DNA from: Dolomedes plantarius
Taxonomy: Eukaryota > Arthropoda > Arachnida > Araneae > Dolomedidae
Assembly (NCBI GenBank): GCA_907164885.2
Contig: OU015500.1
Coordinates: forward strand, 50,313,033 to 50,377,032
Direction of reading: 5' to 3'
Length of the DNA stretch: 64,000 nt
The stretch's first letter is position 1. Each line of letters begins with the position of its first letter. This document shows positions 11,506-22,980 of this stretch, one piece after another. The position numbers and the translations under genes were made by a program. Under the pieces are notes generated by a model. The model worked only from the letters and a program-made list of their open reading frames with translations, was not told the DNA's origin and did no database searches.

Positions 11506-11786
11506 ATGATTAATACACATTGCCTATTTTACTACATTACGAAATCCGGTAGATCACAGTTGAAAGAAAGACCATGATTTCGTATTTACGACAACAGTTA
11601 TGCTTGCTATACGTCTAAAATTTTTAGAAATGAAGCATGTAGCTAAGATATTTATTGTTCCTCCTCCCCACCCCACCCCAAAAGAGAGTGTCTCAGTAGA
11701 AAGATACAAATAAAGTCATGACATTGTAGAAGAAGTATACTTTCAGCACAAAAAAGTATCACTGAAAAATCTGACTAAAAATTAAG

Positions 11787-12368
11787 ATTTATTTAGATAC
11801 AATGTTACTTCAGTCTCTTATGGGGTTAAACAGGTTTTTCTTGCAAAACATAAAATTCATAGTCTAGGAATATAATATAATGAGCATTTGTCCATGAAAT
11901 TTATCATACATACCAGCATAAAACTGCTAACAGGAAATATGAGGGATTGAAATTGAAATTATGGTATAAATCATTCGCAAAATATCCAATATCATTCCAA
12001 TGAATTGGAAATTTAAGAAACGCCAGAAGTTACTAAATCAAGAAACTGGTATGCTTAAATTGAACTCTCATGTGGTCAGCTTTATTGCAAACTAATCAAT
12101 TTTCGGATTTATTTTATAGCCTTTTATGGTTACAATTTAGAAGTCTAACTATTTCCATGATTTTTTTAGGTCTAGCTGGAAGGCGCTTGAGGGTAGATAA
12201 AAAAAATTTCGGAGAGTTTAACAGGCGTTAATAAAATTGGAAATTAAATTTGTAAAATTAAGTTAGGAAGTGAGTTTTATAGCGTTAGGTACTGAGGAAT
12301 ATATTTTGCCATAACAAACACATATACATACATACATACATACATACATATTTAAATATATATATATA
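11787..12368. other. AT-rich spacer with ATAC repeat
   Basis: No gene is seen. A TACA tetranucleotide tract (12326-12350) leads into TA repeats that provide the AT insertion site of the following Helitron. Confidence 0.5.
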
Positions 12369-12839
12369 CTAGCTTTATATACCCGGCGTTGCACGGGTGA
12401 ACCCTTAATAAAGCTTACTTGTATGATATGTATATTTGTATTTTATGGCAATCTATACCCCTCTCCACTGGTTATCATCCCATCAGCATATTATAATAAC
12501 CCACCCCCCATGCTAATGTCAACATTAAAATGTTTCTTTCAATTTTGATAACCCACTGGATCCCGGCCCTTCGAGGAGTTTGAGGGCTTCCCCGTAAACC
12601 CTTGTGAAAATCGCCGGTTTCATAAACAAAGAATTACCTGACGTTGCCCAGGATAATAAAAATGAATGGAGTTAACCTGAGCTCTAGATATATACGTACT
12701 AACAACCGAAATATATACAATTCACACACACACACACCTTTCCACACTTCATTTAATTAAGGTTGATCTCTCTCTTTTCTCCTACCACCAATTTGGTGTT
12801 CAAAATAGTGATATATAGGAAATATAAATTATTGGATTG

Positions 12840-13960
12840 TTTCTAGCAATTTTTTCAAAATCTAAAGCGAATGTCGAAAAATCGTGACATTGATCGTGTT
12901 TGTTACATTTAATCGTGTTTCTTACATTTTAAATCAAGAATCTTATGGATATCTGTTTCCTTCTTTGAGATATGACGGAATATGTAAAAAACGCGTAAAA
13001 ACACGTTTAGCCCCCCCCCCTAACCCCCTTGGGGGCCGAATTTTGAAATATCCTTAAATTGGTTTTTAGGTATTCGTATTCCTTACATTTTAAAGCAAGA
13101 ATCTTATGGATATCTGTTTCTTTCTTTGATATATGAAGGAATACGTGAAAAACACGTTAAGCCCCCCCTCCCCGTCCCCTGGGGCCAAATTTTAAAAAAT
13201 CCTGAAATTGGATTTAAGGTATTCGTGTTCCTTACATTTTAAAGTAAGAATCTTATGGACATCAATTTCCTTCTTTTGAGATACGAAAGAATATGTAAAA
13301 AACACGTTTTGCCCCCCCCTCCCCCCTTGGGGGGCGATTTTTGAAAAATCGCTTCTTAAATGACGCCTTCAGCCCAAAAGTAATAAGCTCTTAAAATTTG
13401 ATATCTGTATCTCCAATAGTTTTTGCTGGGTGTTGATTTCTTTATATATATAGATAAAACACGTAAGAACACGTTTAGCCCCCCTCTCCCCCTTGGGAGA
13501 CGAATTTTGAAAAATCCTGAAATTGGTTTTTAGGTATTCATGTTTCTTACATTTTAAAGCAAGAATCTTATGGATATCGATTTTCTTCTTTGAGATATAA
13601 AGGCATATGTAAAAAACACGTTTTGCCCCCCTCCCCCCCTTGAGGGGCGAATTTTGAAAAATCCTGAAATTGGTTTTTAGGTATTCATGTTTCTTACATT
13701 TTAAAGCAAGAATCTTATGGATATCGATTTTCTTCTTTGAGATATAAAGGCATATGTAAAAAACACGTTTTGCCCCCCTCCCCCCCTTGGGGGGCGAATT
13801 TTGAAAAATCCTGAAATTGGTTTTTATGTATTTATGTTCCTTACATTTTAAAGCAAGAATCTTATGGATATCTGTTTTCTTCTTCGAGATATGAAGGAAA
13901 ATGTGATAAAACACGTAAAAACACGTTTTTCCCCCTCCCCCCCTTGGGGGCCTAATTTTG
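12840..13960. repeat. ~148-bp minisatellite inside Helitron
   Basis: The marker AATCTTATGGA recurs at 12939, 13100, 13249, 13564, 13711 and 13859, spaced 161, 149, 315, 147 and 148 bases. The 315-base gap holds a unit replaced by other Helitron sequence. Each unit has a CCCCCC-T-CCCCCC-TTGGGG tract and a TTTTGAAAAATCCTGAAATT segment. The 207-codon minus-strand frame at 13369-13992 is only the translation of this repeat and shows a 49-residue internal periodicity, so it is not listed as a gene. A separate segment (GCTTCTTAAATGACGCCTTC, continuing to about 90 bp) occurs twice, at 13349 and 13967. Confidence 0.9.
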
Positions 13961-14544
13961 AAAAATCGCTTCTTAAATGACGCCTTCAGCACAAAAGTAA
14001 TAAGCTCCTAAAATTTGATATCTGTATCTCCAATAGTTTTTGCTGGGCGTTGATACGTGTATGTATATATAAGTCAGGACTTCTTCCTTTATAGATATAG
14101 ATATATTGGCATTGATTGCATACACTGACATTGTATTTAATTTGAATGTACCGTTCGTTTAGGAACACCTGGTTTATGGAATACTAAAAGTTTAAAATAG
14201 TGGCGCCATCTATTTATAATAAACCTACCACATCCATTAAAAAACTAAACACAGTATAAATAACATAGAAAAAAAAGCATACGAAATGTTATACACATTA
14301 ATAATATGAAAACGAATTAAAATATATAAATGTATAATAAACTCCTCAGATTTCAGCTATATTCGGTCTTTCATCATAAAAAAGCTGAAACAAAATTTTA
14401 AAAAATAATAAAATAAAATAAAAATAATAATTTAAAAAATAATAAAATAAAATAAAGATAATAATTAAAAAAATAATAAAATAAAAGCTGAAATAAAAAA
14501 GCCTTCATAAAAAAGCTGAAAATACAGGTTTAGCAAAATTTGCA

Positions 14545-14612
14545 CGATCCCATACTCGAACCCGAAACTTACGGGGTACCAAATGAACCGCTTTAACTAC
14601 TACGCCACGATT
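14545..14612 (-). repeat. tRNA-derived SINE head
   Basis: Minus-strand sequence shows an A-box-like TGGCGTAGTAGTTAAAGCGG and a B-box-like GGGTTCGAGTATGGGA at tRNA spacing. It would be a Pol III type 2 promoter. It does not fold as a complete tRNA and lacks a proper acceptor stem, so it is read as a SINE head and not a tRNA gene. It sits inside the 12369-15241 Helitron. Confidence 0.6.
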
Positions 14613-15241
14613 ATGCACAACACTGTTGAGTAAAGTAAAAAATATACGTAATGAGTTTTTTGGAAAGTTGCTATGGGTTGGTGGATATACATACATTTAT
14701 GGAGTAAGAGGAGTTTTAAGTGAGAAATAAGTTAGCAGGATAGAAGCTTAGTCTTTAACTCTTCAATAGACACATAGACATAAGCTAGGAGGATTGCAGT
14801 AGCGATTAAAAAAGATCGTGACACTTACCGTGGTTGATTCGAATTTTCCATCGCGTGTGAGAGTGTCAATATGCCGTTGGATCCGATTTATTTTAGAGTA
14901 TAAAATCTGACTTGAAAGATTATTATTTTCATTTATTATTCTGGTTTAATATATAACTTGAAACTTTTTGATTTTATTTATTTTTATCTTTTCGCTCGCT
15001 GTTTGCTAACCCTAACGTGGACGCCATATTCAGAGCGGTGATTCCACAAAGTGTAACAGCTTACAAATTGTTGGTTTTTTATTAATTAAAAATCAACGGT
15101 AATTAATTTCGATTTTTGAAGTTCTTCAGACCCTCGGCTGTTTTTAAAAACGCCTGTATGTAAAATTTCACGATCGTTGCTCCTAAACTGTGGATTTCTA
15201 TACAATTACAGAGATACAAACATTCATTTTTATATATTAGA

Positions 15242-16245
15242 TATACACACACACTCGTACATACGAGTATGTGTGTGTAAAAACTAAAATAGCAAAAAGA
15301 ATTTCTATATGGTTGAGTGGATGTCTTGAGGACAAACTGCCTACCGCACTGGGATAAAAATAACTGTCTATATGTACATATGTATGTGTATATAATAAAT
15401 GCTTAAAAATATTAATTCATGAAATAAATTTTTTTCTTCAATTTTCGATACCTCTAAAGTATAATTTTTTTTAAAGTTCTAATAATTTTTTAGCTAAACC
15501 AAATTCCAAATGACTTTTTTTTATTTTATTTCTACAACGAATCTCAGAAGTATAAGTTATTCCTTAGTATTTATCAAGTAAAAGATATTTTACCATAAAT
15601 GAATCGACATGTTCCGTACGATATTACATAATTCTTAGAAACTGAAATCTCACAGGAGAAAATACTGAATTTTTTGTCAGAATGCTTGGAAGATCTGATT
15701 TGAATTTCTTAGAAATCAGATCAAAGGAAATATGCCTTTCAGTCATGAAAGTCAGAAATATACGCTTTAAATTTTGCCAAAAAAAGAATCTTTTATGATT
15801 CGCCTCGAAGTTAATTTTTCTACAGGATCAGAATGTTTATACTTTTTAGTTTATATTGCGTTTACTGATTTTAAGGATCATTTTCTCATTTTTAATATTT
15901 CTTTTTCAGTCGAAGAATTAAAACACAGATCTTAAAATTATTTACATTTAAATATTTTACAACGGATAACAGCTTATATCAAATATTTATCTTATAAAAT
16001 TTGAGCAAATTTAGCAACCATCAATGAAATTTATCCTCATATGATTTTAACATGCAGCTACACCGAAAATACAATACAATGTTTTTCTTCTTGAAAACTT
16101 TATATTTTGAAGGAAAGTTCCATTTCACAAACAAAAACAGTAGTTGGTAATGAGATTATATTTAATAAGAATAAATGTCATAAGACCGTAATTTGTAAGA
16201 TTAATTTATCGAGAACTTCCTTAGATAAAAATAAATTAAATTATA
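15242..16245. other. AT-rich spacer, no feature recognised
   Basis: Short CA repeats flank the Helitron end at about 15244-15280. Nothing else is recognisable up to the TA at the next element. Confidence 0.5.
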
Positions 16246-17287
16246 CAGGGTGATCATAAAGAAACTTTTCGGATATATTGACCTCTAGCGGCCGTTCCGT
16301 TCAACCTATCGGGATGAGATTTCAGATATAGTTATTCAGAGGTATGAGCTCGGGATTCTGTGAATAGCAACAACATGACGCTCACGGTTACGGTCATTGG
16401 TACAGAAACTCGAAATTTTCAAATAGCAACACCCACTTTTTCCCATCGCAAAATGCTCAGCGTATGCGAAAACCCTAGAGAGCGTTGGAACGGTACGTGT
16501 ATCACGAAAAAAAGACGCGTTATGCACGCCCAAAAAAAACAGCTCTGTGAATGGCTAACAAAAACGATACATGGACCTCTAGCGGGCGTTCCGTTCAACC
16601 TATCGAGATGAGATTTGAGATATAGTTATTCAGAGGTATGAGCTCGAGATTCTGAGAACGGCAACACAATGACTCTCACGGTTACAGTTATAAGTATAGA
16701 AACTCGAAATTTTCAAATAGCAACGCCCACTTTTTCCCGTCACAAAATACTCAGCGCATGCGAAAACCCTAAAAAGCGTTGGAACGGTACATGTATCACA
16801 AAAAACGGATGCGTTATGCACGTACAAAGAAACAACTCTGCGAATGGCTAAAAAAACACGATCCGAGAGCTTTTTATCGGTTATCTACGCTGAATATCTG
16901 GCGAAAGGCGTTCTGTGATTTATTTCTAGCCTCTGTCATATGCAAATTTCCTCCGTGCTCTCCGATCGTGTCTTTGTTGGCCGTTCGCGGAGCTGCTTTT
17001 TGCGCGTGCATAACGCGTTCGTTTTTTGTGATACACGTACCGTTCCAATGGTCTATAAGGTTTTCGCATGCACTGACCATTATGCTAGGGAAAAAAGTGG
17101 GTGTTGCAATTTGAAAATTTCAAGTTTCTGTACCTATAACCGTAACCATGAGCGTCACTTTGTTGCCATTCTCTGAATCTCGAGCTCATACCTCTGAATA
17201 ACTAAATCTGAAACCTCATCTCGATCGGTTGAACGGAACAGCCGATAGAGGTCCATATATCGGCAAAGTTTCTTTATGACCACCCGG
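16246..17287. mobile_element. TIR foldback element (Tc1/mariner-like ends), 1042 bp
   Basis: The ends are CAGGGTGATCATAAAGAAAC (left) and the reverse complement of CCGGGTGGTCATAAAGAAAC (right), flanked by TA on both sides. Inside are three copies of one ~300-bp sequence: 16246-16559 direct, 16570-16860 direct, and 16870-17287 inverted. All contain TCTAGCGG.CGTTCCGTTCAA, TTATTCAGAGGTATGAGCTC and ACGGTACGTGTATCAC-type blocks. The small overlapping open frames (16336-17114, both strands) are fragments of these repeats. Residues such as KKQLCEWL in one frame hint at a decayed protein, but I cannot name it. Confidence 0.75.
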
Positions 17288-17724
17288 TATATAAATTTAA
17301 TTGAATGAATTATATTAAATAATCGGGTAATAAGCATACAAGTGCTCTAAATTTATCATTCAGTCAAGTTAGAAACGGAATATAGTACTATATAACTCGA
17401 CACATAGTGCTATTAAATATTTTTAAGCTGTTCTGACAGCAAAGCCTCTTTTCTAATTAATCATATGCAATATTTATTTTCTTACTAAAGTTAACTGATA
17501 AATGTAATCAGAAAATTTAGTTATTTAAAATAACTATTCATTTACATTCATAATGTAATTATAAGGGTTTCCCACTTGTGGTGATTGAGTATACTTAAAG
17601 ATATAACTGATAAAAGATTTGTCATACACATAATAGATTATATTGCGTGACAAATGGTACTATCAGAGAAATTTTGTACTCAATTTATACTGAAGAATAT
17701 AGGTCGCAGGTGATATGTTCAGAG
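17288..17724. other. AT-rich spacer
   Basis: No gene or repeat boundary recognised between the foldback element and the hAT-like terminus. Confidence 0.5.
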
Positions 17725-18299
17725 CAGTGATTTTTAATATTTTTATAACTAGCTCCCTTTCGAATGACCTTCCTCCGCCTCCCTCCAAGCCTGAAAAACG
17801 TAAGGAACACCAGTGAAATATCTTCTACACAGAGGGGAAAAAAGTTCGTTAGGGAACTCACTTTGCCACTTCCGGAAGCAGGTATTTTTGCCTGTCTTTG
17901 CGGGTTTAGAAACTCTTTGGATGGGTTTAATAAGCGAGTTGTGTGTTGAGACTATACACACACCTATAGGCGCCGCACGCAGTCATTTTGACCGCTAAGA
18001 TTTGGTTTATCTAAAACTGCTTTTAGTAATGAAATGTCACATACTTCTACAGGTTTATCGTAGTACAATGCAAAAGAAAAAAATAAATAAATAAAATATA
18101 ATAAAACCTAAAAGGATACAAGCACATTTTTATTTCACAGTAACACCTGATAGATTATTAAAAAATAAAAAATAAAAAAATAAACGTAACCATGGAACAT
18201 AAAATGGGTAAAATGCATGAAGCATAGAAGTATGAATAAAAGTAATAAAGACATTAGATAATACTAATAATCATCAAAATGAAAATATAAGATACGCAG

Positions 18300-19756
18300 G
18301 TAAGATTTACCGATCAATTAAAAGCATTAATGTCCTCAACTTCCATATCGAAATTGAAAAGAGACAAAATTTTTCGATTAATTTTCGTACCTGGATCGTC
18401 TGGATCTTTCTCGTTGGAAGAACAGTTGTCGTCGCCGGCATTAGGAACAATTATTTCTGCCTTCTAAAACTGGACATTATTGTCTTAATGGAGACAACTC
18501 TCCATGCTTGACCTACTTCGCGACTTCTACGAAAATTGCCTTTCGCATATTTCCACGTTTTGTATAGGAATGTAGACTTTCAACTATCGACGATTCCAAG
18601 AGACTTCACATTCGGCATTTGAATGCTTTGTTTACAGCCAAGTAAACAAGGCAGTGTTGAATTAATTTTGTCAAACCTCCGGGAATCATCGCTAAATTTG
18701 CAGACATAGTCTTCGCTGAAATTTTAACAGACATGTGGGCCTTCATGGAGTCCATTATAAATAGCCCTTTTGGATTTAAAAATGTCCCTTTCCTTTTCCG
18801 CCACACATCGTTCAGCCAATCTTGCATTACTGTTTCATTAATCCATCCTTTCTCGTTCGCGTTGATCACAACGTCATTAGGAAATTCTCCTTTGGGGAGG
18901 CCGGACGATGACCAGCTAGGGCGCTGGCATTCGGAACCAAAGCCTGTGCATTCGAATCCCACTCTTGGCATGGACGTTTGTAGCCGTTCGAAATTGGTTT
19001 TAAGCAGTAGGTCCCGGTCTAAGTAGCCCTCGTGTAGCAAAAATTGACCGTAGCGCTCCAAACCAAACCTTTGGGGAGAGTGTTTTTTAGAAACCAACAG
19101 AGGTTTCAGTTTTTCACCACTTGCTGTGCAAGATAAGACACAAGTAAATGACATTTACTCGTGACCAGTAGTAAAAACACTCACTGCAGTTTCTCCAACC
19201 ATGTTGACAGTCTTGCTTGGAGGACAGTCGAAAGTCACAGGCACCTCGACCATGTCGATCACCTGATCGGTGGAAAACTTGTCCATTAACTGGTCCTTTA
19301 TAAACTAAAGGAATGAAGATTTCTTTACCTCCCAATCAACAGGCAGTTTTTGCTCCACTGTTGTGTGGGTCCGGACGGAGAGGGTTTTTCGTTTCATGAA
19401 TCTGTAGCACCAGTTGGATCCAGCTTTGAATCGTCTATTTCCACGTTCGCCGCCATAACTCTGGCTTTTAAACGAATCTTTACTGTTGATATTAAAATGC
19501 CCTTATCTCTCTGGGATGAAATTCATATCTCAAGGTTAATTTTCAGTTGAGACCAAGCAGCTTTCCTCTTTCTGCGTGCTCTCTTACTTTTCGGCCTCTT
19601 TAGTAGAACTTTCTTTCCGGAGCAACATCACCGAACAAAACGTTCATCAATACTGAACTCTCTGCCAGTTGCTCTATTTCCAATCTCTTTTGCTTTGGAA
19701 ATGACATTCAACTTAAAATTAGCACAGTAGCTTTTGTTTCTGCGTTTTGGAGCCAT
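18300..19756 (-). pseudogene. pogo/Tigger-like transposase pseudogene
   Basis: The gene reads right to left from an ATG at about 19754-19756 (MAPKRRNKSYCANFKLNVIS). The start shows a pogo-type helix-turn-helix N-terminus (FKLNVI, then GNRATGREFSIDE), followed by a CENP-B-type region (WCYRFMKRKTLSVRTHTT, EQKLPVDW) near 19330-19440. The DDE domain follows at 18606-19154: CTASGEKLKPLLV, FPNDVVINANEKGW, DWLNDVW, PKGLFIMDSMKAHMS (second catalytic Asp in MDSMKAH) and IPGGLTKLIQ. Several frameshifts and stops break it, and a SINE interrupts the catalytic domain at 18900-19067. Known pogo transposases are single ORFs of about 450-550 residues, so most of the length survives. Confidence 0.8.
18900..19067 (+). 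repeat. tRNA-derived SINE with 11-bp target duplication
   Basis: It is flanked by CCTTTGGGGAG at 18889-18899 and again at 19068-19078. The body begins GCCGGACGATGACCAGCTAG, has a tRNA-like A box (GATGACCAGCTAGGGCGCTG) and B box (GCATTCGAATCCCACTC), and continues through CATGGACGTTTGTAGCCGTT and GCAGTAGGTCCCGG to a GCGCTCCAAACCAAAC 3' end. A second copy lies at 35003-35187 (minus). It is inserted opposite in orientation into the pogo transposase. Because it is read through in frame, it supplies a stretch of the 182-codon minus frame at 18606-19154. Confidence 0.85.
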
Positions 19757-20169
19757 TTTGTCAAATAGTGATCGCCAAAGTGTGTATGACATCATCGTCA
19801 TGCTTTTCTAAAAATAGTCAAGAACTTAGAGCATGCGCAGTGCTAAACGCTCGTTCAAGTAATGTGTGAGGCTCAATTTTAGTGGAAAAGTGCAAGCTGA
19901 AAAGATTTTAATATCCGAAATCGACGTAAACGCCGCCCCAGCGTAAGCGCCGTTCCCAACAATTTTTGAACTTTTTTTTATGTATGCGTCGCGGCGCTTA
20001 CGGGCGAAATTACGGTATATATATAACATTAAAAACCCTTATATCCTTTTCAAATTCTAGTTTATTCTAAATTTCTTTGGGCATTTGAGCTACTTTCGTT
20101 TCTGATTTAAAGAACAAAGCAATTGCATAGCGTCCCCTCAAAAAGTCCAATTTTTAGCGCATCATTACG

Positions 20170-20460
20170 TAAGGTATCATGTGACCTCTGCATCAGAGTC
20201 ACGGATAGCCAATTATTATCCTTTTTCATGATCACATGGTGAGCCACCTCAAAAGTTTATAAAAGACCCTGCAGTCAGAATTCGAAGAGCTTTTGTCATT
20301 TTCAGTTGCCCCGAGAAGTTATGTCAGTTTGCCTAGTAAAATACTTGATTTAACGTGATGATCGTAGTCTGAGCTCCCGATCATTGGATACTATAATTCT
20401 TTTAAGTATTACTTGTGACATGGTGGGTCCATAGTCTCTTCGTTCTTTCGGGCTGGGGGC
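20170..20460 (+). repeat. LTR-like fragment with TATA box and hairpin
   Basis: TATAAAAG at about 20259 is followed some 40 bases later by an initiator-like TTTTCAGTTGCC, as in arthropod LTR promoters. Downstream a GACATGGTGGG/CCCATCATGT stem (20416-20468) could form a hairpin. No second LTR, primer site or gag/pol is visible, so a solo or truncated LTR is only a suggestion. Confidence 0.3.
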
Positions 20461-20472
20461 CCATCATGTTAC

Positions 20473-20606
<134 letters not shown>

Positions 20607-20896
20607 ATATACATAGATTGATTGATTGATATTATGTATCTCAATTTGAAGCATGTGATTTATAATTTATTCCAGATACTTTCATTTGGTACATGTTATT
20701 CTTAAAAGTATAACAGATATAAAGATCACATTGCTCCTGTTGAATTAAAATGAAGCAAAGAAGTACTGCTTTAATCTATTGAACATAAAAAAATATTATC
20801 TTTAAAACTTATAAAGGATAATTCACAACTATACACACTTTTTGCCACTCTGAATATCCCTCACGCCTCTCCAGTTTGAGAAACACTGGTTTAGCG

Positions 20897-21427
20897 TGTT
20901 CATTTCAAAGATAGACGTAGTACGCGTTTAGTTATTTAAAATTATCATTCATTTAAGGCCAATACTTATTTATCAATTTAGAGGTAGCTAAGAGAAATCG
21001 AATATACACGCAAATGACAAGATTGAAAGATTAAGTATAGAAGGAAAATAGACCGCGTTAAAAAAATAAGTATAAAATAATTGAAAAATACGGATTCCCT
21101 GTTCAAAATTTGACTATGAATGTGTTGAGAAATATTAATAAATAATTAACCAGCAAGTTCAGAATCTTTCTTTTCAGTATTGACGTTTGTTGATTAAAAA
21201 GTCGGGTTGTTATGTGACGAATGGTTGATTTTCTACGTTTACCTCCACAGGTTCACTTTGGGAGTTTCTCGTGGAAAGTGGAACCCAAGTCGCCCTCTAA
21301 CAGAATGGCTTAATAAAGATTTGTGAAATATATGAACCGTATCTGTTATTGAATTTGGAGCACTCGGGCCTACGACTACACGACTACAAATTTAAGACGT
21401 GCTTCTAGCTTTAATTTCTGAACCATT

Positions 21428-21503
<76 letters not shown>

Positions 21504-22742
21504 GTTAAGCTTCCTTTTTTACGTTAACTTTAGTACTGCAATAATGACGATAAAGTGCAGTCGTGGTCCCAAAGATAGAATATTGATGAATTAATCCTAT
21601 AATGAATATTTATTGAACTTAATAGGACCAGAGCTCCGAGATGGTCGACCAGACCACTGCACCCAAAACCGCCAGCCGCAACCTTCCCCATCGAAATATA
21701 ACTGCCGACTAACTAGTTTCTTTTGTCATTCTCCCACTCAAATTTTTCTGCTGACTCAAAATCGAATGTTCTACCAATTTCTGAGTTATATAACGTTAAC
21801 CCCTGCATGAATAATCTTCCTTTTAAAAAAACCGACCGTCAGGTGGCGACCTCTATTGGCAACTTTTGCTATTCAAACCCCTTTTCCTTTTAGGACGATA
21901 TTTCGCGAATTAATAATATTTAATTGCCAATTCCCATTTTTTCCAAACAAAACCCCCCTATATTTTATAGCATTACACACACACACACACACATTTGTAT
22001 ATATATATATATATATTTTTTATTTATATTTATATATAAACATGCATACAGTCATATAAATATTTGTATGTGTGTGTGTGTACACGCGCGTTTGTTTGTA
22101 ATAAGTACATTTTGAAAAATGAAAAAAAACTAGTATATACAAACAACTGAACTTCGTGGACATCTCTTTTCTTGGAGAAAAAGAAAAACCTATATTTTTA
22201 GAAAATAAGTTTAAGTAAATTAACATATTTTTATATTGGTTGAAATACTTGTTTTTATTTCTTTTGAAAATAAATTTGTAATCAATCTGCATATATTCTT
22301 TGTTTGAGTTCTTTATCATTTCATTTCAAAGTATAATATTATTTTCTATTTATGTATGTTAGCTTGTGCAGTTTTGTCAGTAAATATTCAGCTTACAAAT
22401 TCATTGAACTTTCTGAAAGCTTAAGTCTTTAAAATGCTTTTATTTTTTTTCAGGTTTTATACAGATTAAATCGCAGTGGACAGAGTTTTTTGAGAGGATG
22501 AGATGTTAATTTTGAGATTATAGTCATGATTGGTAAATATTATTCTCTTACTCTCTTGCAATTTATCTTGAAAAATTGTCTATTTTTCATGCATATAGTA
22601 ATATTTCTTTTAAGATACTAAAATTCTCTCTCTATTGGATTATTTTAATGAAGTATTTTCTGATAAGTTATTTAAGATATATTATAAATGTCTTCTAGGC
22701 CATTAAGTGGATTTCCAATCCGAATCTTTTTATACACTTTTT
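20897..22742. repeat. Microsatellite-rich spacer with LTR-like debris
   Basis: The stretch holds (CA)(TA)n(GATA)n at 21428-21504, (AC)n(TA)n at 21975-22015 and a GT tract at about 22068-22081. Around 21207-21365 an AATAAA is followed by TTGGAGCACTCGGGCC, which resembles an LTR end plus a primer-binding site, but no partner was found. The open frames at 21613-22319 are low complexity. The block 21600-21860 is slightly richer in GC and unassigned. Confidence 0.45.
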
Positions 22743-22980
22743 CTACCCGAAAACTGTATTATTTTTACAGGGTACCGCAGGATGGACTCCCCCATTTCTG
22801 AATGTTATTGGTAAGGGAGTGGTGGGGATAGGGCTGCACGGGATGTGGCAACAGTTTGAGCGGATTCCGTAGTTATCAGTAGACACCAGGAGTTGGTCCG
22901 GTGAACATCCAGGCGTACTATAACCCATAAATTGTAACATTTGTCTGATTCGCTCTACCAGTAACATCCATCCATGAGAT
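22743..22980. other. GC-richer island, possible non-coding exon
   Basis: A compact block of higher GC content in AT-rich flanks. It begins just after a pyrimidine-rich splice-acceptor-like sequence (TTATTTTTACAG|GGTACC, 22771). No frame stays open on the plus strand; the 74-codon minus frame (22743-22967) has no recognisable motif. It could be an upstream untranslated exon of the LRR gene about 3 kb downstream, or a repeat fragment. Confidence 0.25.

Larger units (their letters stand above)
9060..11786. mobile_element. 2.7-kb element bounded by ~150-bp inverted repeats
   Basis: The left arm 9060-9209 (TTTTTAGTCAGATGTTTCAG ... CTTTTGGGGTAGGGTGGGGA ... GGCTACATGC) matches the reverse complement of 11635-11786, including the GGGG-rich block and TACTTCTTCTACAATGTCA. 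Arm identity is roughly 90 per cent by eye. The interior is about 2.4 kb with one interesting exon-like segment (9510-9662) and a later insertion of repeat family A (11210-11505). No transposase motif was recognised, so the superfamily is unknown. Exact termini and target duplication could not be fixed. Confidence 0.65.
12369..15241 (-). mobile_element. Non-autonomous Helitron with internal minisatellite
   Basis: On the minus strand the element begins A|TCTAATATATAAAAATG at 15241 and ends with hairpin ACCCG-TGCAACGC-CGGGT, an 8-base spacer, and CTAG|T at 12369-12372. Length is 2873 bp. The TC start, CTAG end, subterminal hairpin and A|T insertion site together are diagnostic of Helitrons. No RepHel code was recognised, so the copy is non-autonomous. 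It carries a six-unit minisatellite (12840-13960) and a tRNA-derived SINE head (14545-14612). Internal tandem repeats of about 150 bp are common in DINE/HINE-type Helitrons. Confidence 0.8.

Noticed and set aside
13010..13960. G-quadruplex-forming potential of the C-rich tracts
   Set aside because: Each unit has two long G runs on the minus strand plus a short one, short of a clear four-run motif, so not claimed.
13369..13992. 207-codon minus-strand ORF with internal 49-residue repeats
   Set aside because: It is the translation of the ~148-bp Helitron minisatellite (147 = 3 x 49 keeps it open). No known domain, and composition is that of the repeat.
14545..14612. Possible tRNA gene
   Set aside because: A- and B-box-like motifs only, no cloverleaf. 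Better read as a SINE head within a Helitron.
18606..19154. 182-codon minus ORF as an intact gene
   Set aside because: Part of it is an inserted SINE bounded by an 11-bp duplication, and the rest is a broken pogo transposase.
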